Assembly (NCBI GenBank): GCA_009733715.1
Contig: WMKJ01000017.1
Location: 62,001 to 126,000, forward strand
Origin: Herpomyces periplanetae
Taxonomy: Eukaryota > Ascomycota > Laboulbeniomycetes > Herpomycetales > Herpomycetaceae
DNA: 64,000 nucleotides
Reading direction: 5' to 3'
Shown: positions 54,724 to 64,000 of the stretch, piece after piece
Layout: each line of letters opens with the position of its first letter
How positions within the stretch are numbered: the first letter of the stretch is position 1
Translations under genes and position numbers: made by a program
The notes under the pieces: model-generated
Database searches by the model: none
The model's input: only the letters and a program-made list of their open reading frames with translations
Told to the model about the DNA's origin: nothing

Positions 54724-55609
54724 CTGTAAAAATATTAAAGAGAATAAAGTGTTCGCAGGTATTGATAAAATTTAATCCTATTAATACCGTCTCAATATTA
54801 TTGCCTTGTATCCAACTTCGCCTCTCGGAAAATATATTTTCCCTCGTGAGAGACCGCCGCACTGGGCATTGCTTTGGGAAATTTCCTTGGGAATATACCA
54901 TTATGGTTACCGAATTTAATTTTTGAACATGATATAATAATTAATATTATCAATTCACATTTTGAAGTACGCTATTGCTTTCATAATTTTAATCTTTCCT
55001 TGTACTTAGTACCCTATCCTATCAACATACAATATTTCCATATCCAAATCTTCCTATACACATTGATAATTCCCTCATCTGTCATGTGACGTATGGCACG
55101 TGACACATAATGGAGGCACTTACATGATGCGGAACTGCTTCGCGAGGCTACCAAGTAGGAAAAGGATTTTGAAGCGATTCATGCATTTGTTTTTCAATTT
55201 TAGTAAAATTTTACCCTCGTTTTAACTTATATTAAATCAACTTGCCCATTTTTACACGAGTTAACACAGTTAACTCTGGCATTAACGCGAGGTATATCGC
55301 GCACGCGGATTTTTGTTAACGTTAACGGTTAATGGACCAAGGTTAACTAAATTTTAACGGGTTTTTTCAGCGTCGGCATATACGCATACTTACGCTCGTG
55401 CACGACCTCGCGCACTTATACGTTAATACGCAGATATAAACGACACATGATGATCTGTTTAGTGAATGTTAAAATTTGGTACGCTTTCAGCGAAAGTTAT
55501 TGAATCTCGGTGTTACAGACGTTCACATTATCTTTACCTACGTGACGAATGTTTTGTCACATTTACTTGTGTACGGCTTGTTTCAGTCCGCAACGGGTTT
55601 ATCGATTAG

Positions 55610-55640
55610 CGTGTGCGCGTGCGCGCGCGCGATATATATC
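55610..55640. repeat. Alternating purine-pyrimidine tract (TG/CG then TA)
   Basis: GTGTGCGCGTGCGCGCGCGC followed by GATATATATC. Nearly perfect alternation makes it Z-DNA-prone. About 180 bp upstream of the TFG1 start. Confidence 0.8.
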
Positions 55641-55684
55641 ACGCTGCACTGCCCTGCCCTGCTTTACCTTTTTCAGTTACTTAC

Positions 55685-55706
55685 ACGCACGCACGCACGC
55701 ACGCAA
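55685..55706. repeat. (CGCA)n microsatellite
   Basis: Five to six tandem ACGC/CGCA units in the TFG1 leader. Confidence 0.8.
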
Positions 55707-55816
55707 TTCTTCTTGCTTACCCGCTTGCCTGTCTGCCTAGTTAGCAACATCATCCTTATTTAAGCTTTGATTGTATTCGCGTACTCTTGCGCATAAGTTG
55801 TGTCTGGAGGTCGCTT

Positions 55817-58167
55817 ATGACTAATTCTCAATCTAAACCCGCATCGGGGGTCTCCTCTTCATCACCTTCTGTTTCCGTATCGAACAATATTGCTCACAAT
55901 CCTCCTGTGCGTCGGCGACCTCGGCAAACCAACCCGTTAGTCGTACGCAAAAATGGCGTTCGGTTACCCTCAATTCCTCTTCGCTCACGTCCCGTTGTCA
56001 CTCCTGATAATAAAAGTGTTAATACGCTAGTACCCGGAAATGTACCCACATCCAATGCAGCAAAATCAGCGACGCCAAATACTGTTCATGAAAATATCAT
56101 TAGCAGTGTTAAACCTGCTTCATCGGCGCTTAGCCATAAGGATGAGCTAGCAGGTCAAGCAGCCGATGTCGAGAAACCATATCGTGAAATTCCAGTGTAC
56201 ATAACACCGCGAAATCTTTTAGCGCAGCTTAGGCATCATGTTATACGCTTTCAAAGTGACAGACCCATAGATCCTACGGATCAAGAAGAGTGGGTGAGGC
56301 CTGTACGTTTACATCGACGTGATCCTCGGTTACCTTCAGCAGATGCAAAGTCGTGTATGGATGGAGCCGAAGGGGCGGATGGTGCGGAAGAAGAAGAAAA
56401 GGAGGCGATAAAAGGTGAAAGTGAACGGGAAAGGCTGCACGCTGAAGCCGTTAAAGCTGAACGTCGACGTATACGTGAAGAAAATCAAGCTCTTATAGCA
56501 CCAACCGCCAGTAATGCTGGTAAAATGGGACGTTCGAATCATTTTGGCAAGAGATTTGAACAAGTATTCCAGAGTAACGATTCACCTGAAGCTATTAAAC
56601 GGGCTCGACTAAAGTATGAGGAAACTCTACCGTGGCATTTAGAAGACTATGATATTAAACGTGTATGGATGGGAACGTTTGAATCCGAACTATCAGAAAA
56701 GAGTCTAATGTTCATTAAGGAGCCGGGAGCTTCACCAGACTCGAGTCAGATACGTATAGTTCCGTTAGAAAAATGGTATAGATTCAAGGAAAAAACTAAA
56801 TTTCGCTTTCTCACAGCTGAGGAAGCCGAAGCGCATATGAATAAGAAGTTTAAAGATCCACGCTGGTTCATGGCAGCACAACGTGCCGCGGAAGCACAAA
56901 AAGAGCTGGAGCGCAGTAAAACGGTGACCCGGGGTAGACTATTCAAGATAAAGAATGAAATGCCTAATCGAGATTCCAGTGACCTAGATGCTTTAGGGTC
57001 ACGAGATGATACGGGATTAGGACATATTGATGATATGGATTTTGATGAAAAGGAAGAGTTTGCTGATGATGATGAGGGAGAGTTATTCGATAGTCATGAC
57101 AAAGAAGCAGCAAAAATAACTGAAGAGCGTGTACGCAAGGAACAGTATGGCGCTAATGTATTTGGATTAGCGGATGAGAAACAAATAGACCGAGAGGAGA
57201 AACGTGAACAAAAGTTGATTGAAATGCAAAAGAAATTGGAAAAATCAACGCGAAAAGTTTTACTGCGTAAAGAAAAGAATATTGACTTTCTTACAAGCGA
57301 TGATGAAGATGAGTATAACTACGATGATTCAGACCCGTACGCGAGTGGAACGAGCGATGATGATACAGATCGAGAAAAGCGCGGGAAGCCAAGTACAGCT
57401 GATCCTAATGGTCCAAAAAGCGGGAACGGTAACGGTAACGGCAATGCTAGTAGCAGCGGAAGTGGAAGCGGTTATAACGGTATTTCTACGTCGAATGTTA
57501 ACACGAGTGGAAACGCAACAAATTCCTCAAAAGTTAAGTGCAAAGAAACATTATCCAACGACAAAACGGCGAACAACAATAAAAAAGGACTACCTACTTC
57601 GGAAGGTGCTGTATCGTCTAGTCTTTCTGCTCTGAAACGCCCAGCCCTATCGCCCGAGGAAGGCGCAAACCAGGAAACTTCCCGAAAGAAATTAAAGAAG
57701 GTGCACTCTACGTCCTCTGCTTCTTCCATTTCCTCCTCTTCCGCTCTACCCTCCAACGTTTTACCGTCGCATCCCGTAAAAAAGGAAGCAACCCTTGCGA
57801 ATCTACCCAATGGGAAGCTCGCCGCCGCCGCCGTTGTACCTGGAGAAGGTTTGGTTGGGGGCGCATCTTGCACTGATTCGGGGGAATCAAAGAAGCGTAA
57901 GCTTGCTTGTTGGTTTGGTGGATTTGTTTTCATGTATATGGTGTGTTTGCTAACATTTGTTCAACGCTTTCAGCGCCCCGTCGAATATCCCTCATGACGC
58001 CTGAACAAATTAAAGCGAAAATACCTCCCGAGGGAATTGATTTAAAAGCTCTCGTTGCCGTGTTTAAGGCATCTTGTGACGATGAAGAGGACACCAAGAA
58101 ATTTGTTTCGCGTGTTAAGAGTATTGCTTATTTTGATCCTAAGACTCGGCGGGTTTTTCAAAAATAG
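55817..58167 (+). CDS. TFG1: TFIIF alpha subunit (Tfg1/RAP74)
   Basis: Two exons: 55817-57896 and 57974-58167, giving 757 residues. The 77-bp intron has donor GTAAGC, a CTAAC branch and acceptor TTTCAG; the join gives ESKKPPRRISLMTPEQIK. The dimerisation domain includes WHLEDYDIKRVWMGTFESEL (~residue 273) and WYRFKEKTKFRFLTAEEAEA. A basic segment with WFMAAQRAAEAQKELERSK follows, then a long acidic and Ser/Gly/Asn-rich linker with NGNGNGNASSSGSGSG. The small exon encodes the C-terminal winged helix (GIDLKALVAVFKASCDDEED, FDPKTRRVFQK), which in human RAP74 contacts the Fcp1 phosphatase. TFIIF binds RNA polymerase II in initiation and elongation. ATG 55817 is the first in its frame. Confidence 0.95.
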
Positions 58168-58666
58168 TTACCCCTGCTCACCCAATCATTCTTGTAGTTT
58201 GTACGCTTCTTTTAGTTCGCATTACACTCCAGCGCGCATTGCTTTAATAGCATTAACCTACGCACACGCTTATCTGCTGCCTTTCTCACAGCTTTTAATG
58301 AACTCTCCAACCGCTGATGTTCACATTCTGCTTTTGCTTTATTTTCTGTTTCACTTTTACCCATCCTCCCTTTCCATATATATCCAACACACATGTTTGC
58401 GCACCTACGCACGACTGACTGTTCAGACTTTGCAACTTTACCTTAAACATACACGCAAATGCAAACTCATACATATTCTCGCACCTTACGCCAAGCCGTG
58501 CTCCCGTGCAATTTTTGCTAACATTTTACCAATTATGAAATTCAACTCAACCTATCCTTTCCCTTTTTCCCCCTCCCGTGCCCCGCACGTAACCATGCGC
58601 ATGATATGCCCGTTAGACCTATGATCCTTGTACTCTGCACAGATGCGCGTGTATAAAATGATCAAT
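58168..58666. other. Convergent spacer, TFG1 and VPS35
   Basis: About 500 bp, C/T-rich on +. A longer forward open frame overlaps the TFG1 end in another frame, but it is Cys/Tyr/Leu-rich and has no support. No gene called. Confidence 0.5.
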
Positions 58667-61600
58667 TCATACAATTTTTAACGGCTCTGTAACAACTCCG
58701 TCAATTTCCCGAGACCTGATATACTCTAATGTACGCATAAAATGGGCTTTGGCACTTTCCAATGCAGATGGTGTTGATCCCTTTCCATCTACCACCGAAA
58801 GAATGCTCGATGGCGTAAAGTTATGTTGCTTCAGAGTTTGACTGCTCGATACGGCTGCCGCCGCACTGTTGGTTGCAAAGTTGCTCACTTTCCCATTTGT
58901 TTCGGTGTTGCCTAATCCTTTGTCATTCGTAGTAGGGTTAACCATACTTCCACTTTTGTTAACTAACCCCGTTGTACTAGTCGACAAACTATCGTCGTCC
59001 GCATGGTGTAAATATGAGTAGATTAACTCGATGAGTCCGTTCACATATTTAACCGTTACCAACTCGTTGTTGCGATCAACATAATAAACGTATCGATTTA
59101 AAATTTCCACAAATAACTCAATTGACACAGCCGCATCCATGCACGCATCTGCAACTCGAAGTGCCCTTTGTAAACACTCTAAAACTCTTCGATCATCACG
59201 AAATAACTATTCCAAATTAGTATAGAGCAGAGTCTTTCTTATACGTTCACTTACTTGCTCTCCATCTTCTTCTCCGCGCGCTTTAATTTCCGTAGCACGC
59301 CATAAATGACTTGCAAGGTAAACAGCTCGACACTGGTCGGGCGATTTCAACAGTTTACTACCATGTAAAGCAATCTTTGTGATGAGTGTATCATATGAGT
59401 CTTTGCGTAAATTTCGTGTACTTTGTAATGATCCTGCCATAATGCATAATGCTTGGAATTGGGCACGAGAATCGCTAACCGCCTCTTCGTACGTACTTAT
59501 AGCCTGAGCAAAAAATTCATAAGGCACTTCTTCCATTTCTACTTGGTCAGCAACTTGGCCTGCTACGACAAACAGCCGTAAAGCTAAGTCTTGACTTCCG
59601 CTAACGCGTGTGAATAAATTTGATATTAAAACATGCACCAACTTGAATAGTGAATTCAACATAGCTTTAGTACGTGTTATTGCTTGAGGCGAAAGTAGTG
59701 GCACTGACACTTCGCCTTTCTTCCACGAATTCCACGCACGATTATCCACATCCGCTTCGCCTTCCTCGTCAACTGAATTATCAAGCACCTCTCGGGTCCG
59801 ATACATTGACTTAGCTAGAGTGAGTAGCGCAGTCACCATTGCTGGAGTAGTATACTTGATTTGTTCATTACACTCTTTAATTAAAGCTGCCATAATCTTC
59901 AACATTTCAAACTGCTTGACGTTATCCTTTACCTTGATCAAATGAATAATTCGTGCTACCTTGCCTTGTTCTTCCATCATTTCTTCTACATCAACACCTT
60001 TGCGAAAGCCTTGTCGTTGATAGGTTTGATAAGATTCTCCAAAGCACACTTGCCCCACAAAGTCCATACATTGAGATTCATTCTGAAAAAATATTTCGAG
60101 TAAACCAAGAACAAGTTTAAGATACTCAACCGTTTCGATGTTCGTCCTTCGATCGATAAGAATTTGCGCAATACTTTTAGCAATTCTTCGTTGTGAATTC
60201 GAGGGAAGTGCATGTAATAACTTGAGAAAGTTTGGAAGCGATAATCCCGTAAATAATGATACATACGTAGTTACGGGTGTTAGCATCATATTAATGATAC
60301 TTGACTGAACTCCATCACTGTGAAGCTCAGCACAGCTTGAACAATGAATTATCCAGTCGTACGTAAATTCCAATACTTGATCCACGTAGATTAAACGGTC
60401 CGGGTAAGCCTTGAGGGCTAGTTTAACCAGAGATACTAGCAAGGTAATTGTATCTTGAATTGATACTTTCTGCGCGCTGACTAGACTAGATATTTGCTCA
60501 AAAAATATTTCAAACAATTTCAACTTGGGATTTATCTCTGCATCCTCATTTTCAGCTGTGGTAATGTCTATTGCAGTTTCTACAGGTGTATGTAAGTCAT
60601 TATCAGTAGCTGAAGTGTTAACTTCTTCAGTTTTATGCTCAATTAAACTAGCTCCGGGGCGCAGAAGGTCGAATGATGGCTTTGACTCTAATTCTTTTAC
60701 TTCTTTGGAATCACTTACGGGTGAGCAAATACCTGGGGATCCGGAGAATGTTGCCTTGGTAGAAGCTTTATCAAGGGACTCAAGTCTTTCACTGTCCCGG
60801 AATCCCATGAAGGTTTTATCTTGTATCAATTCTGAATCAAGTTTTCCAAGGCTCGGATTGATTGGCCGAGTAGATTTATTTTTTTGGAAGGATAAATTAC
60901 TCAATAAATCAGTGATGGCATTTTGTTCTTTGGTCAACTGATCATCGGGGGATTCAGTTGTCTGATCAGCCTGAACGTGAGAGGACAGTCTTTCCATGAG
61001 GCCAACAAGGATATTTTTAACCTTTACATCAGGATTAACGCGGGAGGTTGAAGCTAACAATTGATTAAGGGTATACAAATGGAATTCCTCAGGAAACACT
61101 TGCGATACGATTTCAAGCAAGTACTCCTGGGCCAGTGAATCGCGGCATTGAACAATTTGTTCGAGTAAAGAGCCTAACATTTTCTTGTGGTTATCTAAAT
61201 TAACCAGTTGACTGAGCCTTACAAGATTGCTACCAACGAGAAGTTGAAGTTCTTGCCTCTCTTGACGACGAACCTCACGTTCTTTAGATGGGCCGGTATG
61301 CTGGAGCCTAACCCATAATTTGTTCATTTCAACGAAATTGGTGAAAACAAAGTTAATAGAATCCTGTAAACATCCACCAACACCATCATCCGTGTGAACG
61401 GGTAAATGATCACGGGCTTGGCCCGTAAGGTAGTAGCGAAGGAACAGTCCACGAATAGGATGTTGAACACCACGGCTCATCTCAAGCATATCACGTAAAA
61501 TTTCTTTGACCGGTGCATCTGGGATACTCATATATGTTGTGCCAACCGTAATCATGAGGTATAACCGCGGGAGTATGTTACCTGCATACTGTACAAATTC

Positions 61601-61879
61601 GTATAGATCAGCTAAATGGTTAACGGCATGATTTTCACGAAGAAATTCCGATAGATAGCGTAAAGCATCAAATACGCTCATGTAAACTTCATAATATTGT
61701 TTGGGACCGAGGCTGTTGGTACGAAGTTCCGATATTAAAATAGAGCAACATTTTAGCCCGTCCATTAATTTACCAGGAGTATCGAGAAATTTCTTCATTT
61801 GTTGAGTTTGTCGTCGTATAACGTTTAAAGCTTCTTCAAGAGTGTGAGCTTGTTCTGCCGCTGGTTTAGCGGGTGCCAT
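58667..61879 (-). CDS. VPS35: Vps35, core subunit of retromer
   Basis: Two exons on the minus strand: 59255-61879 and 58667-59206, giving 1054 residues. The 48-bp intron has GTAAGT, a TACTAAT branch site and AATAG; splicing joins GEEDGEQ to LFRDDRRVLECLQRALRVAD, the conserved C-terminal helices. Left unspliced, an in-frame TAG follows. The N-terminus (EEALNVIRRQTQQMKKFLD) and GNILPRLYLMITVGTTYM, HPIRGLFLRYYL are diagnostic of Vps35 and include the Vps26-binding PRLYL motif. Retromer retrieves cargo receptors from endosomes. It is longer than human Vps35 (796 residues) owing to a ~150-residue Ser/Asp-rich insert near residues 305-450 and a ~60-residue Ser/Thr/Asn insert near the C-terminus, both between helices. 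ATG 61879 gives the usual short start. Confidence 0.96.
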
Positions 61880-63037
61880 GATGGCAATTTGAACGTTAAA
61901 TCAACACGATTGATCCTTGATAAAAGCTGGATGTAGTTACTGAGTATTAGCAGTAAAGTAAAAGGATTAAACGAGGTCAAGGACACACTATTAAGAAACA
62001 ACCCAATTTTTTTTGGTAATATTAATCAATCCAAGAAAAAATTACCCTTTAAAAGTAATTCCATTAAATTAAACCAAAATTTTTCCTTTCAAGTTTAAAA
62101 GACACTTTTATAATCTTCTTTTCCTCCCAAAATCAACCATCACCATTTATTTCTTCAAAACGCGCTTCACCGACGCGTAACGTGACGCGACGGTTTTCTA
62201 GACTAAGCCTGGAATCACGTGCGTAGCCGCCCATCTTATCCCGAAGATATGCCGGGTTATTGTGGCGTAGGGCTGTGGCAAAGGTGCCGGTCGCCGAGCG
62301 AATATCGAATTTGGACGTTAACTTGAACACAGATTCGACAGGAATTTGAACAAAATTGCTTTGCTTCCCGTTCAAACACAAAAGTCAGCCAGTAAAGGCG
62401 AGATCTGATATATTGGTTATATATCTTCGTATTGTAATATCCCCGTCCTTCAAATACACCGGTCAAAAATTAAACTTTAGCAACAACAGTGAAATAGAAC
62501 GCTTGCAGTACAGCAGTAATATGTATGAAACTGGCTACAGTAACTTCATTTAAGCTTAAGTTAACGGCGGGATCATTCATGTAAAAAAATATTGTATCAC
62601 TATCATAATGGAATATGCATCTGAAGCGTGGCAGCCGTAGACATGATTTTAGTCTCCATCATAAACAATGGCAATTTTGATATTCATAAAAACGCCAATG
62701 CGAAAGGTGATGGTACTTAAAAGTTTAACTGGAATATCAATGATAGCGGCAATCTTATCGGTGATGACCGATGATGGGAATAATCACAACGACGACAATA
62801 CCACAATCTTTTTTCATAGCTGAACACACCCCACCTCTCTCCCTTGTTGACTCCATCTCGTTTCATGAAGCACACAAAAAGACAGAGCACCCAACTCATT
62901 TATGCCTAGTAAAATCTATATATTTATGTGCGATAATGTAAACGAAAGTCAACGCAAAAGCTACGTGATGCGCAATGTAACAAAAAGTATTTTACTGACA
63001 CGGTCGAGTAAAGGTAAGTTCAAGTATAAGAATCATA
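61880..63037. promoter_or_regulatory. Upstream region of VPS35 with CACGTG
   Basis: About 1.16 kb between the VPS35 start and the 3' end of the next minus-strand gene. CACGTG at 62216-62221 and a GC-richer block with TAACGTGACGCGACGG (62178-62193) lie about 300 bp upstream of the VPS35 ATG. The rest is AT-rich with no gene seen. Confidence 0.45.
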
Positions 63038-64000
63038 CTACTGATTTTCTGGTTGAATTGAAGAGGACTCGCACGATATATCGCATTGAGATGATGTAGA
63101 TTGATCATTTATCACATTGCAATCAATACCCGAATCAACAGGTATCAACGAAACTGATTTATCACTTGTTTCAACAGGTACAGTATCCACTGTCATGGGG
63201 AGTGTTGTTCGACGTTTCGGCCCGCGGACACGATTCCTTCGTGTGTCGGACAACTTCGATATTGGAACTGTAGCTGGGTCATCTAACTTGGTTGCCAACA
63301 ACGAAGTTTCATTGGATTGTGACGCTGATGTTGACTTTGGTGCTGATACAGTAGGTGAAACCAATGGAGGTGAGCGTTGCGCAGGTGTAGGATCTTTTCG
63401 ATGAATATTTAAACCACTCTGGAGTCGATCATTAAGATCATTCAAGAATTTAGCATTAAGGGAAGCAATCTTAGATCCAACTGGTCGAATTGTCGCTGAT
63501 GATAATGAAGTGGCACTTGCCGTAGAGCTGACAGAATTATTTCCTGACATACTTTTTGTAATCGGAGATGATCTCCCACCAATATTCAATGATGCCGATT
63601 TAATGATCGAGGGTCGAGCTGGAACTTTTGGTTTAATCTTTTCTTGATTATCTGGAGTTAATCCCGACGGCTTAACAGGTTTGGCTAGTGATTTTTTGGC
63701 CGTATCAACAGGTGATACGGTATCAGGAATACTAACCGTTGTAGTAAGTTGCAAATTTTCCGCTGTATCCTCCCAAATATCTTTGGATGGAAACTTTACA
63801 CCATAACCATCCCGTCGATTCAATCCATCTTGTGCTCGTATAGCTGCACGACCAGTTGTCGTTGAGTCTCCCAGAGTAAAGTTCCCATCTTCATCAATCT
63901 TAAACGGTTTAGCCTGACTCAAGCGCTCTAAATGCTCCGGAAGAATTTCCGGATTTGAAGTAACCCGTTCACTGCGCAAATCAACTTCATTTTTAGTCGG
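63038..64000 (-). CDS. Aim21-like actin-associated protein, C-terminal part (5' end outside window)
   Basis: The minus-strand frame is open to the right edge, so the start lies beyond the window; ~320 C-terminal residues are visible. DGYGVKFPSKDIWEDTAENL followed by QLTTTVSIPD, and later GSKIASLNAKFLNDLNDRL, recall the conserved blocks of the fungal Aim21 (former DUF3210) family. In yeast Aim21 works with Tda2 at actin patches and limits barbed-end assembly. The rest is Pro/Ser/Lys-rich and disordered, with Pro motifs (KPKVPARP) that could bind SH3 domains. The family call is from memory of motifs and moderately sure; other adaptor proteins with similar low complexity remain possible. Confidence 0.6.
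   Translation of the reverse strand, partial: PTKNEVDLRSERVTSNPEILPEHLERLSQAKPFKIDEDGNFTLGDSTTTGRAAIRAQDGLNRRDGYGVKFPSKDIWEDTAENLQLTTTVSIPDTVSPVDTAKKSLAKPVKPSGLTPDNQEKIKPKVPARPSIIKSASLNIGGRSSPITKSMSGNNSVSSTASATSLSSATIRPVGSKIASLNAKFLNDLNDRLQSGLNIHRKDPTPAQRSPPLVSPTVSAPKSTSASQSNETSLLATKLDDPATVPISKLSDTRRNRVRGPKRRTTLPMTVDTVPVETSDKSVSLIPVDSGIDCNVINDQSTSSQCDISCESSSIQPENQ

Larger units (their letters stand above)
54902..55816. promoter_or_regulatory. Divergent promoter region, Cid1-like gene and TFG1
   Basis: About 0.9 kb between two starts in opposite directions. It contains CATGTGACGTATGGCACGTG ending at 55102 (CACGTG at 55097), five GTTAAC sites within 55260-55347, an alternating CG/TG tract (55610-55640) and a (CGCA)n repeat (55685-55704). 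The last two lie in the TFG1 leader. Confidence 0.5.

Noticed and set aside
54724-54787. Intron joining 54788-54901 to 54397-54723
   Set aside because: Splice signals look fair, but the join shifts the frame of both pieces; left unresolved.
58055-58624. 189-codon frame overlapping the TFG1 end
   Set aside because: Out of frame with the conserved winged-helix exon; composition follows C/T-rich 3' DNA.
4657-61879. Trafficking gene cluster (TBC, SFT2, VMA16, VPS35)
   Set aside because: The genes are far apart, on both strands and mixed with unrelated ones; such genes are common, so linkage looks accidental.
1-64000. Transposons, retroelements, virus-like elements or CRISPR
   Set aside because: No transposase, reverse transcriptase, integrase, long terminal or inverted repeats or regular spacer arrays seen.

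Overview
The window looks like nuclear DNA from a fungus. It encodes a Cch1-type calcium channel, Npr3, a fungal-clade Aa_trans permease, Sft2, a Dap1-like protein and an Aim21-like protein. Genes are compact, many uninterrupted, with introns mostly 48-150 bp, GT..AG borders and CTAAC/CTAAT branch sites. Base composition is moderately AT-rich. I cannot fix the phylum. No transposon, virus-like element, CRISPR array, rRNA or convincing tRNA was seen.

Layout. 1-10.5 kb: 3' part of CCH1, a TBC Rab-GAP and a large coiled-coil protein, all on +. 10.5-18.8 kb: gene-poor DNA holding two predicted secreted proteins, one built of forty PMGG-type tetrapeptides, the other small with a tentative splice. 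18.8-25.1 kb: amino acid permease, NPR3 and COX19. 25.9-27.9 kb: a bHLH factor on -, followed by about 4.5 kb of purine-rich gene-free DNA. 32.5-33.3 kb: SFT2. 33.3-36.75 kb: another purine-rich desert. 36.75-41.9 kb: a 997-residue DUF1765-like protein and a serine-rich membrane protein. 42.1-46.3 kb: VMA16, a secreted Asp/Cys/Pro-rich protein and an unknown nuclear-looking protein, all on -. 46.7-52.0 kb: LSC2, an S6K-like AGC kinase and DAP1, on +. 52.4-64 kb: a Cid1-like nucleotidyltransferase (-), TFG1 (+), VPS35 (-) and the 3' end of an AIM21-like gene (-).

Most genes are ordinary housekeeping: trafficking (TBC, Sft2, Vps35, Vma16), nutrient signalling (Npr3, S6K-like kinase, permease), mitochondria (Cox19, succinyl-CoA ligase), transcription and RNA 3' ends (TFIIF alpha, Cid1-like). 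I rebuilt splicing for AAP, COX19, SFT2, VMA16, LSC2, DAP1, TFG1, VPS35, the Cys-rich protein and the unknown at 45.4-46.3 kb; most junctions restore family sequence exactly.

Less ordinary are the Asp/Cys-rich secreted protein, the PMGG-repeat protein, a long-loop bHLH of CACGTG-binding type with CACGTG boxes in several nearby promoters, and long purine/pyrimidine strand-asymmetry blocks that switch near 15.9 and 39.75 kb. I do not claim a new multi-gene system.
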